Shown in pieces: positions 33,561 through 44,601 of a stretch of DNA of 64,000 bases. The notes below the pieces were generated by a model, which did no database searches, had not been told where the DNA came from, and saw only the letters and a program-made list of their open reading frames with translations. Positions within the stretch are counted from its first letter, which is position 1. Each line of letters begins with the position of its first letter. The DNA lies in the NCBI GenBank assembly GCA_029204225.1, contig CM055097.1, positions 42,948,858 through 43,012,857 of the forward strand, given 5' to 3'. Origin of the DNA: Diphasiastrum complanatum. Lineage: Eukaryota; Streptophyta; Lycopodiopsida; Lycopodiales; Lycopodiaceae. The translations under genes and the position numbers were made by a program.

Positions 33561-34745
33561 CTCTCATGTGTTGTTTGATATCAAGGCTTCAAACTTTTGG
33601 GTCATTGCTTCAACCCACTCTTTGGATTGAAGTGCTTCTTGAACATCCTTAGGCTCTTCATCTGATATAAAAAGTGCATGATAGGAAGTTTCACCTTCCA
33701 CTTGCCTTCCTTCAGCATCATATGTGAGCCTACTTGGCTCAGATCTTGCTCTTGTAGATCTTCTTGGTGTGGTAGCTTGAATTTGCTCCTCCTCAAGCCT
33801 CGGTCTCACCTCTTCTCGAACAACATCAAGATTGATGATTGATCTTGCATGAGACTCCTTGACTTGTGCATCATCCAAGTCAAACTTCTGATCTTCATGG
33901 AAGATCACATCTCTACTAACAACATTCTTGTCAATAGAGGGTAAATAAACTTTGTATGCTTTTTTGGTAGATGCATATCCTACAAAAATTCCTCTTCCAG
34001 CACTAGGATCTTCCTTCTTCCTAGTTTCTAGAGGTACATGCACAAAGCATACACAGCCAAGATTTCTAAGATGATCTAGCTTAGGCTTTTTCTTATACAA
34101 CATCTCAAATAGTGTCTTTCCTCCTATTGCAAGATTTGAAAGCCTATTACAAAGATAGTTTGCACATACAACTGCCTCTCCCCAAAATTCTTTAGATAGA
34201 GAAGCTTCTAGCCTAATGGCTTTTGCACATTCACACAAAGTTCTATTTTTTCTCTCAACAACTTCATTTTATTGAGGAGTATATGAACAAGAAAACTCTC
34301 TTTAAATAACCTCTCTCTCAAAAAAGTCTTTAAACTTATTGGAAGTGTATTCTCCTCCACTATCACTTCTCAAAGCTTTCAACTTGAAAAGAAACTGCTT
34401 TTCTACATAAGCTTTGAAAGTAAGAAAACATCATAAACCATGGCTTTTGAAGACAGCATATAGATCCCTTGTATAATCATCTACAAAAGAGACAAAGCAA
34501 TTGGCTCCTCCTTTGCTCTTAGTTGATGAGAAATGAACATCAGAGTGTACAAGTTCAAATGGTTGCTTTGTCTTGATACTTGATCTAGGAAAAGGCCTTC
34601 TATGTGACTTTGCCAGCACACAAGCTTCACAAGGTAGAAGCTCCTTTGTCAGTGTCTTTGATAGACCAACAACTTTTCCTTCTTTGACCATAGATTGCAT
34701 GGCTTTGAAATTGGGATGACCCAATTTTTTGTGCCACAGATCCTC
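33561..34745 (-). pseudogene. copia E pre-integrase and integrase
   Basis: MGHPNFKAMQSMV is the pre-integrase block (LWHKRLGH precedes it in damaged form), then CEACVLAKSHRRPFPRS, ELVHSDVHF (first catalytic Asp) and VDDYTRDLY. The frame is broken near 34430; GGEYTSNKFK and ERKNRTLCECAKAI (Glu block) are readable across stops between 34370 and 34210. FWGEAVVCANYLCNRLS, CVCFVHVPLETRKKEDPS and VVSRDVIFHEDQK complete it. Confidence 0.87.
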
Positions 34746-36046
34746 CTATAGAACCTTGGTCTTATAAGCAATATCTGAAATGTTAGCACTCTCCCTAGAA
34801 TCTAGTTTGTACAACTTACCAATTCTAGATCCTCTACCAATAACTTCAGTTTCTCTTGAGATTATACACTTGTCAACTTGAAACTTGACATCCAATCCAC
34901 TATCAAACAATTGTCCTACACTAATGAGATTCTTGGGTAATCTAGGTACATCATGTAAGCAAACAGATTTTGATGATGATGCATGCAATGGAATACCACC
35001 TATTCCTTCAATTCTACACTCTACATAATTAGCAGTATAGATTGATCTTTTTGCACCTAGATATGGCATGAGATTAGTGAAAGAGTTTCTAGAACTAGAC
35101 ATATGGGAACTAGCCCCACTATCTATCCACTAGACTTCTTCATTATTAAAAAGAAAAGATGAAAAAGTAGACATCATTAATGAATCCTCTCTTTCGCTCT
35201 CTACACCCTCACACTCATCTTCATAAGTAAGGTTGGCTTGTTTAGATTGGTTCTTCTTCTTGAAACAGTTCGATGCATAGTGTCCTTTCTTGCCACAAAA
35301 AAAACACTTGATCTTTGACAACTTCTTCTTGCCACTGGATGTTGTAGCTTGTGAGGACTGATCCTCACCACCTTCTTTGGCTTTGTCATTCTTGAAGTGT
35401 TGTTGTCCTTTGCCCTTGTCTCTTGACTTGTATCTGATGAAGAGTGCTTTGTCATCTCCACCATCTTTCAATGAAAGTCTGTTGATCCTCAGCATCTTGT
35501 TCTCTTGCCTGTTTTCTTCAGCAATGAGAACATCTTGCAGTGTCTCCAAGGATGGAAGATCCTCCCTAACAGCATAAGTCTGCACAATATCGTCATACTC
35601 ATCTCTAAGTCCATTTAGGACTACTTGAACAAGTTCAGTGTTCTTAAGAGCATCACTAATACCAGCTAACTCTTGATGAAGATCCTTTTTTCTCATGACA
35701 TATATGAAGCACTCTCATCTACTCTATGATAACTTAGAAATATTTGATTTCTAAGTGTAAGCAATCTAGAAGTATTCTTGATTTCATAGATTGTTTTTAG
35801 AGTATCCCAAGCTTCCTTGGCAGTGGTGCATGTACTAATCTCTCTTAACACTTCATTGGTTACATTCATTTTTATGAAATGAAGGGCAATTCTGGTTCTT
35901 TTGTGAAATGTTGCAGCTTCATTAGGTGCAGTAGGTTCTTCATCTTGTAGAATAAAAAATGATTCCATTCTGATCTTCCACATTGCATAATTGGAAGATG
36001 TTAACCTCTCACTGTGCTCCAAGAAATGTGAACCAGATGAAGACAT
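34746..36046 (-). pseudogene. copia E gag - protease
   Basis: Gag starts MSSSGSHFLEHSERL with MWKIRMESFFILQDE. A short deletion after LQD and a frameshift near 35695 damage it; the second piece runs from KKDLHQELAGI to the knuckle CFFCGKKGHYASNC (intact). The protease motif begins with a stop in place of the WWIDSG Trp (near 35130), followed by SGASSHMSSSRNSF. KRSIYTANYVECRIEGIG and KNLISVGQLFDSGLDV follow, closing at 34746. Confidence 0.9.
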
Positions 36047-36808
36047 CTTCTCTTGGATAAATTCTAGTAATGACTAAAAATGGAGTTGAAAGGATGTTGC
36101 TTACTATCTCAATCTAGGATCTAACACTGATGTTGATCCAGCCTATGAAATCTAGCAACAGATGTGAGAACAAATTCTCAACACAGAAAATCAATCTATC
36201 TTGAATTTGGATCTTGCCTCAGTCACAAAAGAAGAAGCACATGCAAGCAAGAAGTCTATCTCTCCCACGAGTTTCAAAGTACTGATAAACTCTCTAAGAA
36301 CTTACTTTCAACTCAAACACAGTAATATGTGTGAAATGAAAAGTCTAAGATCTCAGAACACTCACTTCTATCCAATTCTACTTGATTGACAGTGAAAATT
36401 GATGAAAATGGTGAAAAAGACAGATGTGTGCTCACTTTGGCATATCCCATGAGTTGAGTATCCTCTCAAACTCTTTGACTGTCTAAAACTCTTCTAAAAA
36501 CAAATCAAATTGATTTAGAAACAAGAGCAACACATTCTACTCTTCAATACCTATCCAACAAGCTATAGAACATCAAATTTGGGTCATTCCTTGAGAAGTA
36601 GCACTCATTAATGAGAACTGATTTCACACGTGTGAGCTCTCTGTCCATACAGAGCTCTGCTGGATCAGATCAGCCTTGATTTGATCCACTTATGATCCTC
36701 AGATTGCTTGTTTCTCAGCGAGTTTCAATCCCTCTCCCAAATCTGAGTTCCTGCAAGCAGAAACACTGATGATCTGATGTATACACCCTCACCTCTTCAA
36801 AGCATTGA
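36047..36808 (-). other. copia E leader
   Basis: Untranslated leader between the primer site and gag. It has no frame of note. The palindrome-like ttcacacgtgtgag lies at 36624. Confidence 0.8.
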
Positions 36809-36820
36809 GCTCTGCTACCA
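36809..36820 (-). other. copia E primer binding site (variant)
   Basis: On the minus strand TGGTAGCAGAGC follows the LTR. It differs at one base from the initiator tRNA-Met site TGGTATCAGAGC used by A-type neighbours. Confidence 0.85.
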
Positions 36821-37546
36821 TGTGAAGTTTTTAGCATGTGTGAACTTCACCACACACCTTACAGGATCTTATTGAGTTGTTGTGATTGCACAAGATTGAT
36901 CAAAGAACGGTATGCTTGAAAAATCTAAGGCAGAGCACAATGGCATACATCTGATGAAAAAACCTAATTCTATCTATGAGAAATGAATGTCAGAAATAAT
37001 TCCAAGTGTTCAGTATGAGAAAAAGAGGCTGCTCTCAGATAGAGAGAGAAAATCAAGCATGAATAACTCGGGTAGAGAGAGAATGAGTCCAAAACACCAA
37101 AATTTCAATATTCACAATATGGCAAAACATGCCGAGCTTTCCCTACACGAGAGAGACTCAAATTTCTACAGTGGAGTTGCATGGAAAGTCCACTTAACTG
37201 AACTAATTCACCTACCAGAGATCCACATGTGTAATTGCATGCATGTATGTTGCATGTACTGCATGTCAACTCATAAAACTGCCTAGACATGTGTAGATCA
37301 CTGAAACTACTTTGCATGTTGCATGCACTGATTGCATGTGGCTTGCATGCATACAATATGACTTTGCATGTTATCTAAACTACTGCATGTCATCAAAATA
37401 GAACCTATCTAGCTCAAATTTGAGCTACACTAGAAGGATATGTGCTCAATTCACACTCCTTTTATGTACAACATGAAATTTAGTGGAAATCACCATGGAC
37501 ATGGCCCCAAACTCGAGATAGGAGAATAATATTTTAATAATCTTCA
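36821..37546 (-). repeat. copia E 5' LTR
   Basis: Same structure as the left copy (TGAAGATTAT... to ...AACTTCACA). The two LTRs differ at scattered bases, so the insertion is not very recent. CACCCT lies directly to its right. Confidence 0.94.
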
Positions 37547-37950
37547 CACCCTAGTGAATGGCAGCCGATTACGCGAGTTTTGGCAGCCAGTTCAACCAGC
37601 ATGATCCAACATTTTATCATTTTTTACTTTTGTTGTTTTACAATTTTATTGTTTGTACTACTTGGTTGATTTTTTTTTTTTGAAAAAGACATTATGAAAA
37701 AAAAAATGATGAGCAAAAGTCAAAAAGTCATCAGATCAGAAAAAGAGGAAGAAAAGTATTTTCAGAAATCAAGTTTTGATGAAAAACGACTTAGAAAATC
37801 ACTTTTTGAACCAGATCTTGAACATAGGATTTCAGGAACCTGCGCTGAGTTGCCAGATCATACATCCAATTCAAATATACCTATATTGAGTTGGGTGAAG
37901 GTTACCTTGCAGAGGAAGTATTTGTTTTGAAGTCAAACGAACAGTCAGAA
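37547..37950 (+). pseudogene. gypsy 2 pol end and 3' untranslated part
   Basis: After the duplicated CACCCT the reading LVNGSRLREFWQPVQPA ends pol at TGA 37606 or close by; gypsy 1 ends comparably with INGSWLHKY. The following 300 bp are A/T-rich with a poly-T run (37672-37681) and a Lys-rich open frame (37694-37930, MKKKMMSKSQKVIRSEKEEE) that I do not recognise and consider non-coding. Confidence 0.75.
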
Positions 37951-38202
37951 GCTTACCACTTTGGGAACCTTCGCCGACCCTGATATCATCACTATGAACC
38001 TTCGTTGACCTGACAGATGGATTCAGAATACCAAAATTAGGCTGTACATAGGTTCAGATCCTGAAAATTGTATTAAATGCAGTACCTAGGCGAAGGATGT
38101 CCTTAGGCGAAAGTTAAACCTTTGCTAGACCTCCAAAATCTTCGCCGAGATACACCAGTGGTCAAAGATTCATTTATGGTCCAAAAGTACTGTACTTTCA
38201 CA
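37951..38202 (+). repeat. family F copia LTR, end part
   Basis: It ends ...GTACTTTCACA directly before a primer site. The last 40 bp resemble the end of the LTR at 53667-54296 (taaggtccaa ... gtacttt). The left limit is not defined. Four copies of CTTCGCCGA or GGCGAAGG-like words occur between 37968 and 38146. Confidence 0.6.
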
Positions 38203-38573
38203 TGGTATCAGAGCCAAGTACAAGGGCTTTAATCATTGACCAGATCTAATCCATTTTTAGCAAGTTTTGGTGCTAAAAACTAGTCTTGTGAGGGCGAGCT
38301 AGAAGCTAAGTTTCGGTGAGGGGATTTAATTCCAAACTTGGTAGGGATCAAAATCTTTACTGTTCACACGTGTGGGCATCTCTGAACCTGCATTTAATGC
38401 ATGGTATTCACTTGATCATTGAAAATTCAATTTGAGAACTTTTGATGTAATTTTTGGTGAAAATTCTAGAATAAGCTCCTAGATCAAGTGCCATTGATTA
38501 GATTTGAATTTGGTTCATAAAATCTAATTGATCTAGGCTGAAATCAAGTCCTATTAAAGTCATTTCAAGTCTT
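38203..38573 (+). other. family F primer site and leader, cut by inversion
   Basis: TGGTATCAGAGCC (38203-38215) is followed by a leader that matches 54297-54660 closely (gccaagtacaagggc, catttttagcaagttttgg, ttcataaaatctaatt). The match stops at cttgaaa (38571-38577), where family B LTR sequence begins. The continuation of this leader is found reversed at 47639-47520, see the inversion finding. Confidence 0.85.
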
Positions 38574-38896
38574 GAAAGTACATCACATATATATAGATCC
38601 ATGGACTCTTCTCCTACTTTGAGTTGAATTGGAGTTGTGGATCCACCTCTCAAGCTATCTAGACTTATCCAAGCCACCTCACTATGTCTAATTGTGCCAC
38701 ATGGCCTTTTCATGCATTGAATGTGGCATGTAAAGTACAAATGGCAATTCCTATGGTAGCTCGAGTTTCTACTTCTACCTACCTTGAATATTTTATTTTA
38801 AGATGGGTCTTTACTAAGCCAAAAGAGCTTAGATCATCTTTGGAATTTTTAGGACTCCTACTTACAACATTAGATAGATTTTTCAATATTTTGACA
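38574..38896 (-). repeat. copia B 3' LTR, first half
   Basis: On the minus strand it starts TGTCAAAATATTG after ttttaggaggag and runs through the TATA stretch (ctatatatatgtg). It stops at 38574, where F leader begins. It contains about 35 bp (near 38812-38846) that are missing in the 5' LTR. Confidence 0.93.
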
Positions 38897-38914
38897 CTCC
38901 TCCTAAAATTGTAT

Positions 38915-40300
38915 CTAATGTGGATCAAGCATTGATCTTGAGATAAGACCAAGATTAGACCTATGCTTTGAGAAGACACTTTTGCAAAGTGGCTTTGTGA
39001 GAAGATCAGCAATACACAAAGATGTGTCGACATGTTCTAAGTTGATTTCACCTCCAATGAGCTTTTCCCTTACAAAATGGTGTGCCACCTCTATATGCTT
39101 GCTTCTTGCATGAAAAATAGGATTGTTTGCAAGAGCTTGTGCCGATAAGTTGTCACATTTGATCAAGGGAAGGTCATCCTCTTTGATGCAATTTAGCTCC
39201 ATGATTAACCTCTTGATCCAAAGCACCTCTTTAGTTGTTGTAGTGAGTGCTTTGTACTCAGGCTCACAAGATGATAGAGATATGGTATCCTGCTTCTTTG
39301 AAAGCCAAGACACAAGATTGCCTCCAAGAAAGATAGTATATGCATTAATGGACTTTCGATCCATTTTATCACTTGCAAAACCGGAATCTGAATAGCCAAC
39401 AATTCTTGTACAATAAACCATAATCTTGAGTAGAAAATATATATCTTAGAACTCTCTTGGCCATCTTCCAATGTTGGATCTTGGGATCTTGCATAAATTG
39501 ACTCAATTTGTGCACACAATAGCTCAAATTGGGTCTAGTGATAGTAAGCCAAATTAAAGAGCCTATAAGACTCCTATAAAGTGTGATGTCCTCGAAGGAT
39601 CTTTCATCACCTTTAATAGGATCTTTTACATGTTGCTCCATGGGAGTATCTATGCCTTTACAATTTTGCATATTCAATTTTCTCAACATAGAAAAGACAT
39701 CTCTAGATTGACAAATAAAAGCATACTCTTCATGAAAATCAATCTCAAGGCCCAAAATGTAATGGATCTCTCCTAGATCTTGCATTTTAAATTTTTTTCC
39801 TAATGCATCTTTGGTTTCTTGAACTAGCATCAAACAACTTTCACTAAGAATAATGTCATCTACATATATTAGGAGAATGACAATATTACTACCATCAAAC
39901 TTTAAGTACATAGAAGGATCATAGTCACTAAGCACAAATCCTAATGAAAGTAGAAAGTTGTTGAGTCTTGAATACCATGATCTAGGTGCTTGCTTTAAGC
40001 CATAAAGACTTCTAAATAGCAAACACACCTTAGATTTATCCTTGATAAATCCTTGAGGTTGTTCCATGTATATCTCCTCCTCAAGATAGCCATTCAAAAA
40101 AGCGTTGGAGACAACAAGTTGAAATAGTTTTCACTTAAAAAATAAGGCAAGAGAGATTATGATTCTTATTGTCACCATCTTTGATACAGGAGCAAAGGTT
40201 TCTTCATAGTCAAGGCCATATATTTGTGCAAAGCCTTTAGCACACAATCTTGCCTTGTACTTGTTGATGGAGCCATCATGATTGTACCTGATCTTGAACA
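38915..40300 (-). pseudogene. copia B reverse transcriptase - RNase H
   Basis: RT starts near 40300 with a TGA in place of the Trp in GCKWVFK, then KARLCAKGFAQ and FAPVSKMVTIR in a damaged frame. From 40097: YLEEEIYMEQPQGF, YGLKQAPRSWYSRL, the active site LIYVDDIIL and LGEIHYILGLEI, and TRPNLSYCVHKLSQ, to 39369. RNase H is in another frame from 39421: YSDSGFASDKMDRKS, LSSCEPEYKAL and CIADLLTKPL, ending at 38915. All RT active-site residues are present; one shift separates it from RNase H. Confidence 0.92.
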
Positions 40301-40301
40301 C

Positions 40302-41666
40302 TCACTTGCATCCAATGATATGCATGTAAGGTGGTGGATCTACTAGCTCCCATGTGTGGTTGGTGATCAAGGAATCATATTCAATCTTCATGGCCTCATA
40401 CCACTCCTTGGTATTGAGGGCTTCTTGAACATCTTTGGGCTCCTCATGAGAAACAAAATAAGCATAAGTGGAATCAAGATTCACTTGTTTTCCTTTGTCA
40501 TCATAAGTGAGCCTCTTGGGCTCGGATCTCTCCCTCATGGATCTTCTAGGAGTGAAAATCCAAGGACTTCCATCTTCAAATCTTGACTCCTCCATATGTT
40601 GATTGTCTTCAATAACAATAGGTGATAGATTTTGAGGTTGCTTGATCTCGGCCCCTCCAAGATTGAACTTTTCTTCTTCATGAAAAACTACATCTCTACT
40701 ATCAATTGCTTTAGAGGTAGAGAGCATGTAGATTTGATAGGCTTTCTTGTTGGATGAATATCCAACCATTACTCCTTTGCTTGCACAAGGATTATCCTTC
40801 TTTCTCGTTTCCAAGGGAATATGGACAAAGCATATGCATCCAAATGCTCTAAGGTGTTCAACCTTAGGTTTCTTCAAATAGAGTGCTTCATATGGTGACT
40901 TTCCTCCAAGTGCAACATGAGGGAGTTTATTGCAAAGATAGTTTGAACAATTGATAGCCTCACCCCAAAAGTCTTTTGGCAAAGATGCCTCAATTTTGAT
41001 GGTTTTGACACATTCACACAGTGTTCTATTCTTTCTTTCAGCCACCCCATTTTGAGATGGTGTATATGCACAGAAAAACTCCCTTTTAATGCCTTCAAGC
41101 TCACAATAATCATGAAATTTATTGGAAGTGTACTCACCACCTCCATCACTTCTAAGAATTTTGATTTTGTAAGAAAATTTCTTTTCAACTAGAGCTTTAA
41201 ACTTTAGGAAATAGTCAAACACCATAGATTTTGAAGCTAGAAGATATACCCAAGTAAATCTAGTAAAATCATCAATGAATGTTACAAAGCAAGTAGCACC
41301 ACCCTTGCTCTTTGAATATGAGAAGTGCACATCCGAGTGTATGAGCTCCAATGGATGTGTAGTCTTGATAGATGACTTTGAAAAAAGACTTCTTATGAGA
41401 CTTAGATATGGCACAAGCCTCACATGGCTTGAAATTCTTGGAGATAAGATTAGGCAAGCCAATAGCTTTGGCTTTTTTTGACCATGGACACCATAGAATT
41501 ATAGTTAGGATGACCCAAACTTCTATGCCATAGTTCTTCCAAAGACATATGAGTAGCAAAAGCACTATCACAAGAGTTAGCATACTCTTTGGGATCAAGC
41601 TTGTACATTCCACCATATCTAGACCCAAATGTAAGGATTTCATCATGCTTCTTGATTGTACATGTA
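40302..41666 (-). pseudogene. copia B pre-integrase and integrase
   Basis: The pre-integrase block (41660-41400) is broken by frameshifts; CEACAISKSHKKS is readable. From 41462 the integrase is open for 386 codons: ELIHSDVHFSYSKS, TFIDDFTRFTWVYLL, ILRSDGGGEYTSNKF and SQNGVAERKNRTLCEC contain the complete D-D-E set. FWGEAINCSNYLCNKL, CICFVHIPLETRKKDNP and RDVVFHEEEKF follow, with a linker up to IIGCK. Confidence 0.92.
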
Positions 41667-42875
41667 TCAAAAATTCACATCTAGTCCACTATCAAACAAT
41701 TGCCCAACACTAATAAGATTTTTTGTTAGCTTGGGAACAAAAAGTACATTAGACAGAGAAAGAACTTTTGATGAAGAAAGCTTTAAGGAAATGGTCCTTA
41801 TGCCTTCAATAGCACACTCATGATCATTTGCTGTGTAGATGGACTTCTTGTCTCCTTCATAAGGTGACATGGATGAAAAAGAATACTTGGAGCTACACAT
41901 ATGTGAGGAAGCTCCACTGTCAATATACCACGAACCATCCTTCTTGAAAGGTGATGAAGAAAAACTCGAGACCATAAGAGATCCCTCTTCATCCCTTAAA
42001 TAGGAATCTTCCTTCTCTTCATTAGTAATGTTGGCTTGCTTGAATTGACTCTTCTTCTTGAAGCGATTGGTGGCATAATGCCCCTTCTTGCCACAAAAGA
42101 AACACTTGATGTTTTTCATCTTCCTCTTGGATGTGGAAGCTTGAGAGGACTCATCCTCATCTCCTTTCTCCTTGGAAATAAGATTGTTCTTGCTTGAAGA
42201 AAATTGGTGTTGATTCTTACTTCTTGTCTTGTGCTTGTCTTTGGTAAAGAGAGCTTTACCATCAATGTTGAGAGACAGTCTCTCCATTTTCAAGAGTTTA
42301 TACTCTTGTCTTGATTCTTCAGAAATGAGCACACTTTGGAGTGCTTCCAAACTTGGTAGCTCCTCCTTAATGGCATAACTCTGAACAAGGTTGTCACATT
42401 CCTCCTTTAACCCATTAAGTATGACTTGAACAAGTTTATTTTGGTTGATGGAGTCTCCTATGCATGACAATTCTCTATGGAGGTCTTTAAATCTCATTAC
42501 ATAAGCTGAAGCACATTCATCGCTTCTCTGTACACTTTGAAAATTTTGGTTTCTTAGTGTTAGAAGTCTAGGAGTATTTTTTGCCTCATAGATAGACTTG
42601 AGAGTATCCCAAGCATCTTTGGCATTAGTACAAGCACCAATTTCTCTTAAGATGCCATTTGAGACATTCATCTTAATATAATGCAGAGCCATCCTGGCTC
42701 TCTTTTTGTACTTTGAAATTTCTTGAGGAATTTGTGATTCTTCTTCAATGCCAAGTACAATATCCATCACATCTTGTAGTATTGAGACAAATTCCATTCT
42801 AACCTTCCAAATTGAGTAATTGGAGGTTGACAATCTTTTACTTGCTTCTAATAGAAAGACACTCATTGAAGTCAT
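41667..42875 (-). pseudogene. copia B gag - protease
   Basis: 402 open codons starting MTSMSVFLLEASKRL. Gag UBN2-type region with RMALHYIKMNVSN and DAWDTLKSIYEAKN. The zinc knuckle reads CFFCGKKGHYATNRF: the last Cys is Arg, which should prevent zinc binding. The protease motif WYIDSGASSHMCSS is intact, and TKNLISVGQLFDSGLDVNF precedes the stop. ATG 42875 is the family start, preceded by the leader. Confidence 0.92.
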
Positions 42876-44007
42876 AAAGAATGATGGAAATAAAAAAAGA
42901 TGGATAAAGAATTGCTATTCTTCTCACTATAGGAACCAATCAAGGGTATAGAATCAAATCCTATGTAAGAGTTAGCAAAAAACTGTGAGATAGATCTCAC
43001 TAGCTTGACAATCTCTCTAAAACAAGATTTGAATCATCAAAAAAGATGAAGTATAGCAAAAGTTATGGTTCTCTGAATTTCATACGTGTGAAATATTCCA
43101 AAAATGTCAAATTGACTCAGATACAATCTATTTGTATGACCTTGGCCTGCCCTCCATCTGCTCTCCGCTCCCTTCCCCTTCCCTCTCCCCTACTGTCCAC
43201 CCTGGCTTGCCTTCCCATCCCTTCTCTGCCCTCACTCCTCTGTCGCTGCTCCTTGCTCTGCCTGCTACGCAGCGCTCCCTTCCCTCATCTCCTTTCCCTC
43301 GTCCCTATTGTCAGCCTGCCTCCCTTCCCGCCCTGCTCCTCCTCGGCTAGCTACAGCCCCTGCCCTGGCCTTCTCCTCTCACCCTGGCTCCTCGGCTGCT
43401 GCCTCGTGCCCTTGCCCTCTCTCCTGCTGCCTGCACCTGCTGTGCTTCCCTCCTCCCACCAGCTATCTCCCGTCCACATCCGTCCATCTCCTGTCCATCT
43501 CCCCTCTCCCCCATCTACAATTTGCCTAGAACCTATAAGTTTTTTCTAAATCACATATAAATGAGATTGTGTAGCTTCTGGATGATTTTTGTGATCATTC
43601 AAGCAATAAATGACATGTACAAAACGATTTGCCATAGGTCTAGGTGCCCTACCTACGACTCTTCAAAAGCTTATAACTTCTGATTGGCTCATCCAACTGC
43701 CATGATTCAAATTGCATCAGATTCTACACATTTCTACCTTTCTAGTGGGCTAATTTGCTTGAAATTTGGATTTGAGGTGAGAGAGAACCACCAATCTGAA
43801 AATGGGCAGATTTCACACGTGTTAGAACCTGAAATTCCGTACAGTACCTGTTCTGGCCCATTCAATGTGGTTTGAAACTCAGAATCACAAGAAAACTGCA
43901 AACTAGCTAGAAGGTAGAATCTAGACAATTCCTAGCTTGAAATCTGATCAGATCTGCAAATTTTTTGATTAGATTTGCTTGTAAAACTCAGGTAGGCTCT
44001 GATACCA
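42876..44007 (-). other. copia B leader with primer site
   Basis: The primer site (reverse of ggctctgatacca, 43995-44007) matches initiator tRNA-Met. The leader from 44007 to about 43549 is shared with the copy at 5974-6403. From 43525 to 43134 it holds a GC-rich tract not seen in that copy. tcatacgtgtgaaat and ttcacacgtgtt occur at 43081 and 43812. Confidence 0.87.
43134..43525. repeat. GC-rich pyrimidine/purine-skewed tract in the B leader
   Basis: About 390 bp dominated by CCTC, CTCC, CCCT and CTGC words on the plus strand, so G/A-rich in the element's own sense. Base composition jumps from about one third GC outside to well over half inside. Open frames through it are Pro/Leu/Ser-rich low-complexity readings, not genes. 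Confidence 0.9.
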
Positions 44008-44596
44008 TGTTGAATTCACATGTGTGGGACGCCCTACACATGTACTTTTGATCTCCTAAGCCCAATAATACCATAAAGATCAGACTAGCATTGATTGACA
44101 ATAGGAAAGCTGATCATACAAGAAATATTATTGTGTTACAAGCAAGATCTGTCAACAAAACATGAAACTAAGCATAATAAATGCCTCAACTCGGCTAGAG
44201 AGATAATATGAAAGTACAAAACTTGAGTAGAGAGAGAGAGAGAGAGCACAAAGAGCTTGTCTCCAAATTTGCATTACACACAAATTTCATCATTTTCTCA
44301 TTGAAAGTACATCACATATATATAGATCCATGGACTCTTCTCCTACTTTGAGTTGAATTGGAGTTGTGGATCCACCTCTCAAGCTATCTAGACTTATCCA
44401 AGCCACCTCACTATGTCGAATTGTGCCACATGGTCTTTTCCTGCATTAAATGTCGCATGTAAAGTACAAATGGCAATTCCTATGGTAGCTCGAGTTTCTA
44501 CTTCTACCTACCTTGAACATTTTATTCTAAGATGGGTCTTTGGCATTTTTAGGAACCATACTCACAACATTAGATAGATTTTTCAATATTTTGACA
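44008..44596 (-). repeat. copia B 5' LTR
   Basis: On the minus strand from TGTCAAAATATTG (44596) to ...GAATTCAACA (44008). The TATA stretch lies near 44311-44321 and the short GA/CT run at 44228-44246. A deletion of about 35 bp near 44539 distinguishes it from the 3' LTR. Confidence 0.94.
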
Positions 44597-44601
44597 GAGA
44601 A

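Larger units (their letters stand above)
31399..37546 (-). mobile_element. copia element E, complete ends, inside gypsy 2 integrase
   Basis: Both LTRs (729 and 726 bp), a primer site variant and a purine tract are present, and CACCCT occurs directly outside both ends (31393-31398 and 37547-37552). With E and one duplication removed, the gypsy frame reads GKRFDTLVNGSRLREF without a break. Pol keeps all domains but has multiple stops and frameshifts. The duplication looks like 6 bp; the usual 5 bp plus one chance base is also possible. Confidence 0.95.
21646..37950 (+). mobile_element. Ty3/gypsy element 2 (plus), split by copia D and copia E
   Basis: Order: short 5' LTR, tRNA-Asp-type primer site, gag, protease, RT, RNase H remnant, integrase. 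The integrase is cut at about 26345 by copia D, resumes at 31166, is cut at 31398 by copia E, and resumes at 37553 to the pol stop. It belongs to the same family as gypsy 1, shown by gag, protease, linker and integrase blocks, but is more decayed, with many stops. The right limit is uncertain; 37950 is where an F-type LTR seems to begin. Confidence 0.85.
38574..44596 (-). mobile_element. copia element B (minus), 3' LTR split by an inversion
   Basis: 5' LTR 44596-44008, primer site, leader, gag to RNase H, purine tract and the first half (323 bp) of the 3' LTR. The second half of that LTR lies at 47640-47918. B sits inside copia G: GAGAA follows the 5' LTR at 44597-44601 and TTCTT (reverse AAGAA, one mismatch) follows the LTR half at 47919-47923. 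Pol has few lesions, making B among the better preserved copies. Confidence 0.92.

Noticed and set aside
37694-37930. Lys-rich frame after gypsy 2 pol as an extra gypsy protein
   Set aside because: Composition follows the A-rich sequence and there is no counterpart after gypsy 1 pol.
43046-43549. 167-codon Pro/Leu/Ser-rich frame, plus strand
   Set aside because: Low-complexity reading of the GC-rich tract, antisense to the B leader; several frames are open at once for the same reason.
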